Origin: an uncultured Candidatus Saccharibacteria bacterium | GTDB taxonomy: Bacteria; Patescibacteriota; Saccharimonadia; Saccharimonadales; Saccharimonadaceae | Length of the DNA stretch: 52,835 nucleotides | Reading direction: 5' to 3' | Assembly (NCBI GenBank): GCA_946408595.1 | Contig: CAMJSX010000006.1 | Span: 1-52,835, forward strand | Shown here: piece by piece, positions 19,207 to 27,255 of the stretch | How positions within the stretch are numbered: the stretch's first letter is position 1 | Layout: every line of letters begins with the position of its first letter | Position numbers and translations under genes: made by a program | Notes under the pieces: model-generated | Seen by the model: only the letters and a program-made list of their open reading frames with translations | Told to the model about the DNA's origin: nothing | The model's database searches: none

Positions 19207-20442
19207 ATGAAATTATCGGAAGAATTATTATACCGTGGGTTTAAGGCGGAGACGACGATTGAGGATATCACTTCGCTCGACACACGGGAATCAAAAAAAT
19301 TTTATTGGGGGGCGGACCCAAGTGCGGATTCGTTGACGATTGGGAATCTAGCGGCTCTGATGATGTGCGCATGTTTTGTGCGGCACGGGTACCAGCCGGT
19401 GCTACTGGTTGGCGGTGCGACGGGGCAGATTGGCGATCCAAAGGAAAATGGCGAGCGGGATTTGAAGTCGCTTGATGAAGTAGAGCACAATAAAATATGC
19501 ATCGGCGAGCAAATCAAAAGAGTGATTAATTGTAACGATGCGATAATAGTAGATAATTACGATTGGTTTAGAAAAATTAATTACTTGGAGTTTCTGCGTG
19601 AGGTTGGGAAAAATTTCTCAATGACGCAGCTACTTGATCGTCAATTTGTTCAAAAACGCATCGGCGACGGTGGCGCTGGCATAAGCTACGCCGAATTTTC
19701 ATATACTCTAATCCAGGGCTACGATTTCTTGCATCTCTATCGTCAATACGGAGTGGATTTGCAGCTCTGCGGTGCCGATCAATATGGCAACTGTACTTCC
19801 GGTATCCATCTAATTAAGCGCCTTGAGAATAAAGATGCCGATGTTTGGTCCACGCCACTTGTGATTGACCCAGTGACTGGCAGAAAATTTGGCAAATCAG
19901 AAGGTAACGCAGTGTGGCTAGCCGCTTCGGATAATGGCAACGGCAATTTCACTTCTATCTTTGATTTCTATCAATTCTGGATGAACCAGCCAGACGAATC
20001 GGTAGAATACTTAATTAAAATCTACACCTTACTTACGCCAGAAGAAATCGAAGATATTATGAGGCGTCACTCTGAAGCGCCAGAAAAACGCATCGCACAG
20101 CGTGCGCTTGCCTTCGGTGTGACTTCTGTAGTTCATGGAAAAGGCGCCGCCGAAGCTGTCGAAAACCTCACGGCGACCCTGTTTAACCGCGAAACGGATT
20201 TTGCGGATTTTTCAGAAGATGAATTAACCGAATTTGCAGCCTATTTGCCAGTCATCTCAAAGGGCACGATGCTAGTAGATATCCTAACTAACACTGGTCT
20301 AGCCGAATCGAAGAAAAAGGCTCGCGAATTCATTATACAAGGTGCAGTTTCAGTTAATGGTACAAAAGTGACGGACGATATTGCAATTAATCAGACCGCC
20401 ATTGTCAAAAAAGGTAAAAATAAATTTGTGATTGTCAAATGA
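19207..20442 (+). CDS. tyrS: Tyrosyl-tRNA synthetase
   Basis: Class I synthetase charging tRNA-Tyr. The HIGH-like element is read in GADPSADSLTIGNLAALM and the KMSKS-like loop in KFGKSEGN. The tyrosine-binding YAEFSYTLIQGYDF segment is present. The C-terminal 60 residues form an S4 RNA-binding domain (SKKKAREFIIQGAVSVNG). Length 411 residues matches the bacterial TyrRS family. The stop TGA overlaps the next start (ATGA), so the methyltransferase gene is translationally coupled. This TGA is also evidence for the standard code. Confidence 0.96.
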   Translation: MKLSEELLYRGFKAETTIEDITSLDTRESKKFYWGADPSADSLTIGNLAALMMCACFVRHGYQPVLLVGGATGQIGDPKENGERDLKSLDEVEHNKICIGEQIKRVINCNDAIIVDNYDWFRKINYLEFLREVGKNFSMTQLLDRQFVQKRIGDGGAGISYAEFSYTLIQGYDFLHLYRQYGVDLQLCGADQYGNCTSGIHLIKRLENKDADVWSTPLVIDPVTGRKFGKSEGNAVWLAASDNGNGNFTSIFDFYQFWMNQPDESVEYLIKIYTLLTPEEIEDIMRRHSEAPEKRIAQRALAFGVTSVVHGKGAAEAVENLTATLFNRETDFADFSEDELTEFAAYLPVISKGTMLVDILTNTGLAESKKKAREFIIQGAVSVNGTKVTDDIAINQTAIVKKGKNKFVIVK

Positions 20443-21479
20443 AATATCTTGCGGTGCTAGGGCGTCAGCCGGAAATATCAATTGCTGAGCTAGAAGCGAC
20501 AGATTTTTGCACGGATATTGAACGGTTGGGCGGTACGATGAAATTAGCAGAAAAACTCGACGAACGTCCGATTGAATATTTGCAAAAACTACCCGAAGGA
20601 AAAATCACCTTAGGCGTGAGCGACTATTCAGAAAAAGCCTCGCGAAAAACCGCAACCACCGAAGCTTTGAAATTAAAGAAGATTTTAGTGCGTCACGGTC
20701 GTTCAGTGCGCGTGGTAGAAAACAAAGACGCCACGCTCAGTACAGCCACTTCTCTTCACAATGGTCTATCCGGCAAAAATGAGCGCAAAATTGAGCTGAT
20801 TAAAGTGAACGATGAATGGTATAAAGTAATCGGCGTGCAAGATATTGAGGCTTATGCCAAGCGCGATCAAGCACGGCCGGCACGGGATGCCTTTGTCGGT
20901 ATGCTCCCGCCAAAGTTGGCACAAATTTTGATTAACTTATGTGGACATTTACCAGCGGGCGCCACGGTTTTAGATCCATTTTGTGGCACTGGCGTAGTTT
21001 TACAAGAAGCTATCCTCATGGGCTATCGCGCCTACGGCACCGACATCAGCGAAAAAATGATCGAGTATTCTGATAGAAACATGAAGTATTTTGATTTTAA
21101 GAATTATAAGGTTGAAGTTGGTGATGCAGTTAGTTTTAAATGGGCTGAAAAAATCGATGCGGTAGCCTGTGAAGGCTATCTCGGCAAACCAATGTCGATG
21201 ATACCAAACGAAATGAAGCTAAAAACGCAAAAACAAGAATGTAAAGCCATCATCATCGGCTTTTTAAAGAATCTAGCAGGGCAGATTAAGACCAAAACAC
21301 CAGTAGTAATCGCTGTACCCGCCTGGTTACGAGAGAGTGGCGAGTATTCCCGCCTCGAAATCCTTGACGAAATTGAGAAACTGGGGTATAATGTTAGCAA
21401 TAAATCGCGCGAGGGGCTTCTTTATCATCGAGAAGGGCAAATCGTAGCGAGAGATATAATAATATTAAGGAAGAATTAA
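20439..21479 (+). CDS. Trm11/TrmG10-like RNA methyltransferase
   Basis: SAM-dependent methyltransferase of 346 residues with a Rossmann fold: motif I in VLDPFCGTGVVLQEA (about residues 172-186), an acidic loop in YGTDISEKMIEYSDRN, and motif IV. The N-terminal 120 residues look like a THUMP-type RNA-binding region. This matches the Trm11 / archaeal-type tRNA G10 methylase group. Motif IV, usually (D/N)PPY or TEPYLG, reads CEGYLG here, so the substrate-binding proline is replaced. It overlaps tyrS by 4 bases and rpmA begins on the next base after its stop. The exact target nucleotide is not assigned. Confidence 0.8.
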   Translation: MKYLAVLGRQPEISIAELEATDFCTDIERLGGTMKLAEKLDERPIEYLQKLPEGKITLGVSDYSEKASRKTATTEALKLKKILVRHGRSVRVVENKDATLSTATSLHNGLSGKNERKIELIKVNDEWYKVIGVQDIEAYAKRDQARPARDAFVGMLPPKLAQILINLCGHLPAGATVLDPFCGTGVVLQEAILMGYRAYGTDISEKMIEYSDRNMKYFDFKNYKVEVGDAVSFKWAEKIDAVACEGYLGKPMSMIPNEMKLKTQKQECKAIIIGFLKNLAGQIKTKTPVVIAVPAWLRESGEYSRLEILDEIEKLGYNVSNKSREGLLYHREGQIVARDIIILRKN

Positions 21480-21752
21480 ATGTCACACGTAAAAGCTGGC
21501 GGTACCGCCAAAAACGTCCATAACAATGCTGGCCAGCGCCTTGGCGTTAAGCGCTTTGGTGGCCAGAAAGTCAAAAACGGCGAGGTTCTCGTTCGTCAAA
21601 CTGGTGCAACCAAATTAGCAGGCCCAGGTACTTATATGTCGCGCAATTTCACCATTCACGCGGCTAAAGACGGTGTAGTTACCTTCGTTAAAACCAAGAA
21701 AACTCACTTCTCCGGTAAGTCCTTACCAAGAGTGAGAGTAGAAGTTCGCTAA
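21480..21752 (+). CDS. rpmA: Ribosomal protein bL27
   Basis: Large-subunit protein near the peptidyl-transferase centre, 90 residues. The N-terminus MSHVKAGGTAKN is followed by the conserved RLGVKRFGGQKV and ILVRQ-like VLVRQTGATK. The N-terminal arm has no extra cleavable Firmicutes-type extension. It starts directly after the methyltransferase stop, without its usual partner rplU, and ends before a strong terminator, so it is the last gene of the tyrS transcript. Confidence 0.95.
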   Translation: MSHVKAGGTAKNVHNNAGQRLGVKRFGGQKVKNGEVLVRQTGATKLAGPGTYMSRNFTIHAAKDGVVTFVKTKKTHFSGKSLPRVRVEVR

Positions 21753-21757
21753 TTATT

Positions 21758-21785
21758 AAACGGGTCCAGCAGGGCCCGTTTTTTT
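21758..21785 (+). terminator. Rho-independent terminator after rpmA
   Basis: AAACGGGTCC, loop AGCA, GGGCCCGTTTTTTT. The 10-bp GC-rich stem with a U-run is one of the strongest terminators in the window. Confidence 0.92.
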
Positions 21786-21786
21786 G

Positions 21787-21795
21787 TGCTATAAT
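21787..21795 (+). promoter_or_regulatory. Extended -10 promoter of the 21802 gene
   Basis: TGC-TATAAT, 6 bases before ATG 21802. An in-frame GTG lies inside the promoter and would give a false start reading MCYN. Confidence 0.75.
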
Positions 21796-21801
21796 TGTGC
21801 T

Positions 21802-22845
21802 ATGGCTAAGAAAAAACATAAGCTGATTTCTTTTCGGGCGATTTTATCAATTTTGACCGCAGTGCTAGTAGGCTATGTTGTCTATCAAAACTGGCCTGAT
21901 ATGGTAGAAACCTTCCATCACCTTGGCGAAACCAATATTTTCATACTGTTATTATTAGTTCCAGAACAATTATTTATGTATTACGCCTGTGGGCAGATTT
22001 TCTTCTCCTATTTGAAAAACCAAAAAGAAGTCAAAGAATTCAGCAAGAAAGATATTCTGACTATTTCCACGGAATTAAACTTTGTCAATCACGCTGTTCC
22101 AGCTGGTGGTCTTGGCGGTTTGGCCTATCTTACTTATCGGCTTCATCCATACAATGTTACGGCAGGACAAGCCAGTTTTCTTTATGTATTTCGCTACGCT
22201 GTGACGACGGTAGTTAATTATTTCCAGGCGCTCGTGGCAATCGTAGCGCTTCTCATGCTCGATTTAATCCCGCCCGAAGCCAAATGGGTCATCCCGGTTT
22301 CTTTACTAATGAACTTTGGCGTGTTCGTGGGGCTAACTATTATTGTCTATGTAGCAAGCAACAAAAAACGTATCGAATTCTTTTCCAAATCAGTGTCAAT
22401 GGCCATCAATGCTCTAGGTAGAATCTTCACTTTTGGTAAAAAAAGAAAAATACTAAGCGAAGACCGCATGAACCACTATTTCATGGACATTCACGAAAGT
22501 GTCAAAATCGCTCGACGCAACAAAAAGTTCTTAAAACAACCGCTCAACTGGGGTTTTGTCTATTCCTTCTTCGAAGTAGCGACCTATTGGATCGTTGCCA
22601 TGTCGCTCGGCCGTCCGGAACTCTTGCCATTTATTCTAGTTGGTGAAGCCATCGGTTCAGTCTTTGACGGTATCGTGCCTTATGGCTTATATGAACTTGG
22701 CATGGCTGGCGTGATGATTGCTCTTGGCGTAGATTTCCCGACTGCGACCATTGTTACAGTGATGACACGCGTGTTTACTTTGATTTTCACAATCGCGACC
22801 GGCACCGGCCCTTATTACAAAGTAATTAGAGGGAAAAATGGATAG
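21802..22845 (+). CDS. LPG-synthase-type (UPF0104/AglD-like) membrane protein
   Basis: A 347-residue multi-pass protein with about eight hydrophobic segments. The stretch FVNHAVPAGGLGGLAYLTYRL is the conserved signature of the lysylphosphatidylglycerol-synthase transmembrane (UPF0104) family, whose members flip or transfer lipid-linked groups. The catalytic aminoacyl-transferase domain of true MprF is absent, so lysyl-lipid synthesis is not expected. The start at 21802 is set by the -10 box 6 bases upstream; the longer frame would begin inside the promoter. It overlaps xseA by 8 bases. Substrate is unknown. Confidence 0.82.
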   Translation: MAKKKHKLISFRAILSILTAVLVGYVVYQNWPDMVETFHHLGETNIFILLLLVPEQLFMYYACGQIFFSYLKNQKEVKEFSKKDILTISTELNFVNHAVPAGGLGGLAYLTYRLHPYNVTAGQASFLYVFRYAVTTVVNYFQALVAIVALLMLDLIPPEAKWVIPVSLLMNFGVFVGLTIIVYVASNKKRIEFFSKSVSMAINALGRIFTFGKKRKILSEDRMNHYFMDIHESVKIARRNKKFLKQPLNWGFVYSFFEVATYWIVAMSLGRPELLPFILVGEAIGSVFDGIVPYGLYELGMAGVMIALGVDFPTATIVTVMTRVFTLIFTIATGTGPYYKVIRGKNG

Positions 22846-23932
22846 TATGACTCCCACCGAATTTATCGCGGTGGTGAATCAAACGCTAGAGTATGCGTAT
22901 TCTTCAGTAACAATCGTAGGTGAGGTGGCGAGTTTTAAAGTTAACCAAGGAAAATGGGTATTTTTCGACGTTAAAGATGAAGAATCGAGCATCAGCTGTT
23001 TTATGACTCTGTTCCAGCTCCGGCAACCGCTCGAAGATGGCATGAAAGTGATTGTGCGTGGTGTGCCAAAACTCACCAAATGGGGCAAGTTTTCATTTAC
23101 AGTCACGGCAGTACAACCAGTCGGTGAGGGAAGTCTCAAAAAAGCTTTTGAATTGCTAAAGAAAAAATTATCTGACGAAGGCCTATTTGATGAAGCAAAA
23201 AAACGCGAACTACCAAAGTATCTCACCAAACTTGGAGTGATTTCCTCCACACAAGCGGCCGGCTATGCTGACTTTATCAAAATCATCAACGCCAGGTGGT
23301 GTGGTATGAAAATCCAGGTAGCGCATACTCAAGTACAAGGCCTAGACGCACCAGATCAAATCATTAGAGCACTCAACTATTTCAACGAACGCGGCGAAGT
23401 GGAAGCAATTGCAATTATCCGTGGTGGTGGTTCAGCAGACGATTTGTCGTGCTTTAATGATGAACAACTGGTGCGTGCAGTGTCTAGCTCCAAAATTCCT
23501 GTTATCACCGGCATTGGCCACGAAGTTGACGAATCCCTGTGTGATCTCGCGGCGGATGTGCGTGCTTCGACGCCGTCCAACGCCGCAGAAATTCTCACTT
23601 TGGATAAAGAGGCCGTCAAATTTAACATCAATATGCGAATTGATACACTTGATTCAGTTATCTACAACCGAGCAGATGCCGAGAAAAAAGCTGTCAATGA
23701 AAAACTAACACAAGCAATGAAAATCATTGGCATAAAAATTATCGATTACAGGAAACAAATTTCCGCCCGCATTAAAACTCTGAGCGCCCTAAATCCAGAA
23801 AGAGTTTTAAGACAAGGCTACGCCATACTTAAAGGAGAAATCAATCCAGGTAGTGTTGTAAATATTACAACATTTGATAAAATAATAAACGCCGAAGTAA
23901 AGGAGATACATGAGCGAGAAAAAAACCATTAG
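22838..23932 (+). CDS. xseA: Exodeoxyribonuclease VII large subunit
   Basis: Catalytic subunit of ExoVII, which degrades single-stranded DNA from both ends. The N-terminal OB fold (VTIVGEVASFKVNQGKWVFF) is followed by the catalytic domain with IAIIRGGGSADDLSCFND and ITGIGHEVDESLCDLAADV. Length is 364 residues, shorter than the about 450 of E. coli XseA; the missing part is mainly the C-terminal coiled coil that binds XseB. ATG 22847 in the same frame is an alternative start. It overlaps the previous gene by 8 bases and xseB by 23, so the two subunits are coupled. Confidence 0.93.
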   Translation: MDSMTPTEFIAVVNQTLEYAYSSVTIVGEVASFKVNQGKWVFFDVKDEESSISCFMTLFQLRQPLEDGMKVIVRGVPKLTKWGKFSFTVTAVQPVGEGSLKKAFELLKKKLSDEGLFDEAKKRELPKYLTKLGVISSTQAAGYADFIKIINARWCGMKIQVAHTQVQGLDAPDQIIRALNYFNERGEVEAIAIIRGGGSADDLSCFNDEQLVRAVSSSKIPVITGIGHEVDESLCDLAADVRASTPSNAAEILTLDKEAVKFNINMRIDTLDSVIYNRADAEKKAVNEKLTQAMKIIGIKIIDYRKQISARIKTLSALNPERVLRQGYAILKGEINPGSVVNITTFDKIINAEVKEIHEREKNH

Positions 23933-24107
23933 TGAAAAAATGGCCGAACTAGACAAAGATACCGACTGGTTTTATTCGGATGAGTTTAATTTAGACGAAG
24001 CCGTCGAAAAGTACAAAAAAGCCATCAAGATTGCCGAAGAATTGCAAAAAGATTTAAGCGACCTACAAAACGAAGTCGAAGTTTTGTCACAAGATTTTAG
24101 TAAATAG
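23910..24107 (+). CDS. xseB: Exodeoxyribonuclease VII small subunit
   Basis: Small helical subunit of ExoVII, 65 residues, usual size. It has the FNLDEAVEKYKKAIKIAEEL core followed by a heptad-like helix (LQKDLSDLQNEVEVL) typical of XseB. The Shine-Dalgarno AAAGGAG lies 6 bases before the ATG, inside the end of xseA. Position directly after xseA supports the call. Confidence 0.93.
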   Translation: MSEKKTISEKMAELDKDTDWFYSDEFNLDEAVEKYKKAIKIAEELQKDLSDLQNEVEVLSQDFSK

Positions 24108-24116
24108 TGATATAAT
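24108..24116 (+). promoter_or_regulatory. Extended -10 promoter of the 24123 gene
   Basis: TGA-TATAAT, exactly 6 bases before the ATG. Confidence 0.7.
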
Positions 24117-24122
24117 AAGCTT

Positions 24123-24869
24123 ATGGATAATACGAGTATGCCCCCGGTACAGCCAAACATGCAGGCCAACATGCATGCGGAAACATCTATGCAACGCGCA
24201 GAAGCTACGTTAAAAGCAAAAGCCAACAAGAAAAGCAGTTTTATTAAGACGGTTGTTATTGTAATGCTCTCGCTTGTAGCCTTGACCTTCATTGGGTTAT
24301 TCATTTGGGTGTTAATTGAATATAACGATATCAGTGATGACGTAAATGGCAAAATCACGCTAGCCGTTGCGGCAGCAACCGCAGAGCAACAAGAAAAAGA
24401 TGAGAAAGAATTTGCTGAACGCGAAAAGAACCCATACCTAGAGTTTGCCGGTCCTGCAGATTACGGTGAATTAAGTTTTAAATATCCTCGCACCTGGAGC
24501 GTTTATGTCGAAAAAGACGCCAGAAATGGTGGGGAATTCAAGGCATATCTCAACCCGATCCAAGTCGACCCAATTTCAAATGAGAACATCAATGCATTAA
24601 GGGTTACAATTAGAACTGAATCATTCGAGTCTGTAGTAGATGAATACCAAAGAATCATTGACTGGGGCTATTCTAATTTAAGCGTAGAAACTATTACTGT
24701 AGGCGGCGTAGTAGCGAATAAATATTCCGGTACTATTCCTAATTCTGAGCTCAACGGATATATTATCATATTCAAGATTCGCGATAAAGCCGCAATCTTG
24801 CAGACCGATTCAGTATTATTTGAAGAAGATTTTAACAGGCTACTCGAGACGGTTCATTTCAACGCCTAG
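24123..24869 (+). CDS. Membrane-anchored protein with PsbP-like outer domain
   Basis: A 248-residue protein: a Met/Gln/Ala-rich N-terminus of about 35 residues, one membrane helix at about 40-64 (VVIVMLSLVALTFIGLFIWV), a charged linker with many Glu/Gln/Lys, and an extracytoplasmic domain from about 100. That domain begins ELSFKYPRTWSVY, like the opening strands of PsbP/MOG1-type folds, and ends ETVHFNA. This likeness is by eye only. The gene has its own -10 box and stands between xseB and a histidine kinase, but no functional link can be shown. Confidence 0.75.
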   Translation: MDNTSMPPVQPNMQANMHAETSMQRAEATLKAKANKKSSFIKTVVIVMLSLVALTFIGLFIWVLIEYNDISDDVNGKITLAVAAATAEQQEKDEKEFAEREKNPYLEFAGPADYGELSFKYPRTWSVYVEKDARNGGEFKAYLNPIQVDPISNENINALRVTIRTESFESVVDEYQRIIDWGYSNLSVETITVGGVVANKYSGTIPNSELNGYIIIFKIRDKAAILQTDSVLFEEDFNRLLETVHFNA

Positions 24870-24871
24870 TG

Positions 24872-24880
24872 TGCTATAAT
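24872..24880 (+). promoter_or_regulatory. Extended -10 promoter of the kinase-regulator-recO unit
   Basis: TGC-TATAAT, 6 bases before ATG 24887. The longer reading frame from GTG 24869 begins in the promoter (MCYN) and is rejected. Confidence 0.75.
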
Positions 24881-24886
24881 GGGGGC

Positions 24887-25567
24887 ATGGATGTGGAGGT
24901 TGATAGTATTTTGGTAGCGGCGCATGAACTCAAAGCGCCTCTTGCTGTACTTCGCCAACTAGCACTTTCTTTTGATGAAATGGATGACAAGAGCGAACAC
25001 ATTCGCGATGAAATGGTCAGTGTATCCGAGAGAGCCATCAAGCAAGTTAACGATCTCACAAAATTACGACGACTGGAAGATGGAATATTTGAAATGGAGC
25101 CAGTGGCAATTCGCCCGGTTTGTGACGAAGTGACCAGAGAGCTAATGTATCTATTTAGATTCAATAAACGAGACCTGTATGTTAAATATTCTAGCCGCGT
25201 AGGTTTGGTAGTGGCGAATCGGGAATTATTGTACAGTGTTATTTATAACTTTTTGCTTAATGCCATGCATTATTCTGGTGAAGAAACCAAATCCGAATTA
25301 ATTGTGCGAGACTATCATGATAAAATCCGCATTTCGGTGAGGGATTATGGCCCAGCCTTACCAATCGATGTTTGGCGAGAGATGCAACGTGGCTGGATCA
25401 AAAAACCTATGTCAATTTCAATGCGACCCGGTTCATCGGGGCTTGGTTTGTTTATTGCATCAAAGTTTTCACGATATATGCATGCAGATGTGGGAGCGGT
25501 TAGGCACCGTGACGGGACGAGTTTCTATGTGGAGCTCAACAAATCTAAGCAAGCGAGTTTGTTCTAA
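24887..25567 (+). CDS. Cytosolic histidine kinase without a sensor domain
   Basis: A 226-residue kinase core. The phosphoacceptor His is at residue 13 (AAHELKAPLAVL), so there is no room for a sensor or membrane segment. The HATPase part has the N box (LYSVIYNFLLNAMHYS), the G1 box (ISVRDYGPALP) and the G2 box (GSSGLGLFIAS). It phosphorylates itself on His and should pass phosphate to the receiver protein encoded next. The stop and the next start share one base (TAATG). The signal must enter through a partner protein or through the dimer itself. Its target is unknown. Confidence 0.88.
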   Translation: MDVEVDSILVAAHELKAPLAVLRQLALSFDEMDDKSEHIRDEMVSVSERAIKQVNDLTKLRRLEDGIFEMEPVAIRPVCDEVTRELMYLFRFNKRDLYVKYSSRVGLVVANRELLYSVIYNFLLNAMHYSGEETKSELIVRDYHDKIRISVRDYGPALPIDVWREMQRGWIKKPMSISMRPGSSGLGLFIASKFSRYMHADVGAVRHRDGTSFYVELNKSKQASLF

Positions 25568-25923
25568 TGATTTTTATAATTGATGACGATGAAATAATGT
25601 CTGAATGCATTGCTTCGGCAATTTCAAAACACGAAGTAAAACTTTTTGGTAATGCGATTGAAGCCATGAACGCAATTTCTGAAGGCGATATTCCAGAAAT
25701 GATTTTTCTAGATATTTTACTCACCGGTCCTGATGGTTTTACTTTTCTAAATGAGTTAGTATCATATGACGATACATCAAAAATACCAATCGTAGTAGTC
25801 ACATCACTTGATTTAGCACGAACAGATTTGTCGGATTATGGCGTAGTGGGCATATTAGAAAAAGAGACAATGACGCCAAAAGATATTCGGGAGTATGTAG
25901 AAAAATATGCAGAAGGACACTAA
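25567..25923 (+). CDS. Receiver-only response regulator
   Basis: A 118-residue protein made of one REC domain: acidic pair in FIIDDDE (D6-D8), phosphorylation site D49 in FLDILL, switch Thr79 in VVVTS and Lys99 in ILEKE. There is no DNA-binding or enzymatic output domain, so it must act by protein-protein contact. It is coupled by a one-base overlap to the kinase gene and overlaps recO by 17 bases. A cognate pair is inferred from the arrangement. Confidence 0.9.
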   Translation: MIFIIDDDEIMSECIASAISKHEVKLFGNAIEAMNAISEGDIPEMIFLDILLTGPDGFTFLNELVSYDDTSKIPIVVVTSLDLARTDLSDYGVVGILEKETMTPKDIREYVEKYAEGH

Positions 25924-26578
25924 AACTTTAGCCTATGTTCTAAGGCGCACCAATTACGGAGAAGCAGACCGGATTTTGAATCTGATTACGCCAAGTGGCA
26001 AAATTTCAGCAATTGCCAAAGGTGCGAGAAAGGCAAAATCCAAGCTGGCTGGCGGTATTGAAATGTTTTCCTTGATTGAAATTAATATTCATTCTGGAAA
26101 AGGAGAATTAGGCGTAGTCACCAGTGCAAGAATGCTGAAGTATTATAATAATATCCTGGCTGATTATGAAAGAATGGAACTCGCATCGTGGATATTAAAA
26201 AGAGTCAGTATTTTAGCAGAGAGCTCTGACAACCCAGATTACTATAAAATCGTAGACCAAGCCCTCTCGGAGCTAAACGCAGGGACGAACGTTGCTTTTA
26301 TTAAGAGTTGGGTAGTTTTAAACATTAGAAAAGCCATGGGCGAAGAGGTCAATGTCTTCCGCGACACCGACGGTGAAAAATTATTACAAAGTGAGTGTTA
26401 CAGTTGGGATGGTTTAGAAATGGCCTTTTCTAAAAATCCGTCTGGCGAATACGCAGCGGACGAGATTAAAATGCTTCGTTTAATGCTAAGCACAGATTTA
26501 AATATTGCAAAAAGAGTTAAGGGTTATGAAGAGATGCTGCCAAAGATTTTGGCTGTCGCTAAAACTCTAGACAGATAA
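25907..26578 (+). CDS. recO: DNA repair protein RecO
   Basis: Helps load RecA onto SSB-coated single-stranded DNA, with RecF/RecR. The 223 residues begin with an OB fold (TLAYVLRRTNYGEADRILNL, then ITPSGKISAIAKGARKAKSK) and continue as a helical bundle. A Cys4 zinc motif found in some RecO proteins is absent, as in E. coli. It starts inside the response-regulator gene, so its translation is tied to the two-component unit and no separate promoter is seen. Confidence 0.9.
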   Translation: MQKDTKTLAYVLRRTNYGEADRILNLITPSGKISAIAKGARKAKSKLAGGIEMFSLIEINIHSGKGELGVVTSARMLKYYNNILADYERMELASWILKRVSILAESSDNPDYYKIVDQALSELNAGTNVAFIKSWVVLNIRKAMGEEVNVFRDTDGEKLLQSECYSWDGLEMAFSKNPSGEYAADEIKMLRLMLSTDLNIAKRVKGYEEMLPKILAVAKTLDR

Positions 26579-26580
26579 TG

Positions 26581-26589
26581 TGGTATAAT
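26581..26589 (+). promoter_or_regulatory. Extended -10 promoter of ppa
   Basis: TGG-TATAAT. Unlike the leaderless genes, the start codon is 22 bases further on, with AAGGAGAT (26601-26608) between. Confidence 0.75.
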
Positions 26590-26611
26590 AGTCTGATAAA
26601 AAGGAGATATT

Positions 26612-27214
26612 ATGGCAGACTTTAATAAAGTTTTGACGCCGGGGGACTATGAAAATGGTGAATTAAACGTAGTAATCGAAATCCCAACCGGTTCAAATCA
26701 CAAGATTGAATGGGACCGCAAACATGCTTGTTTCATGCTTGATCGTGTTGAACCGATGGCTTTTGCCAAACCATGCAACTACGGTTTTATCCCACAAACC
26801 ATTGATGAAGACGGCGACGAGCTAGATGTTCTCATGATCACCGAGCAGCCACTTACTACTGGTATTTGGATGAAGGCAAAAATTCTTGGTGTCATGAAGT
26901 TCGTAGATAGTGGCGAAGTTGACGACAAAATCATCTGTGTGCCAGCAGACGATCGCAATAATGGTGATGCCTACAATAAATTAGAAGACTTGCCAAAGCA
27001 AACCCTTAAGCAAATTGAATACCACTTCAATCACTATAAGGATTTAAAGAAACCTGGCTCAACCGAAGTTAAAGGGTTCGAAGATATCAAAGAAGCAAAG
27101 AAAGTCATTGAAGCAGCCATCGAGCGCTATGCCGAAGCTCATCCAGAACTAAAAATCAGAAACGATATCAAAGATACTGTTGAAAAAGCCAAAAAAGCAA
27201 TCAACAATCTCTAA
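26612..27214 (+). CDS. ppa: Inorganic pyrophosphatase
   Basis: Hydrolyses pyrophosphate and so pulls biosynthetic reactions forward. Soluble family I enzyme, 200 residues. It has IEIPTGSNHKIEWD, the GFIPQT motif and the metal-binding signature DEDGDELDVL, plus VPADDRN and the helix with KDLKKPG. The C-terminus has about 25 extra helical residues rich in Lys. A consensus Shine-Dalgarno is 4 bases from the start. Monocistronic, between its own promoter and terminator. Confidence 0.96.
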   Translation: MADFNKVLTPGDYENGELNVVIEIPTGSNHKIEWDRKHACFMLDRVEPMAFAKPCNYGFIPQTIDEDGDELDVLMITEQPLTTGIWMKAKILGVMKFVDSGEVDDKIICVPADDRNNGDAYNKLEDLPKQTLKQIEYHFNHYKDLKKPGSTEVKGFEDIKEAKKVIEAAIERYAEAHPELKIRNDIKDTVEKAKKAINNL

Positions 27215-27220
27215 AATCAT

Positions 27221-27252
27221 AAAAATAGCTCCACGAAAGTGGAGTTATTTTT
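27221..27252. terminator. Bidirectional terminator between ppa and glyS
   Basis: AAAAATAGCTCCAC, loop GAAA, GTGGAGTTATTTTTT. A-rich and T-rich flanks on both sides mean it can serve both converging genes. Confidence 0.9.
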
Positions 27253-27255
27253 TAT

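Noticed and set aside
20430-20445. Possible alternative genetic code (UGA as Gly or Trp, as in some Patescibacteria)
   Set aside because: tyrS and dus end in TGA at family-appropriate lengths, prfB (RF2) is present, and no gene needs UGA readthrough.
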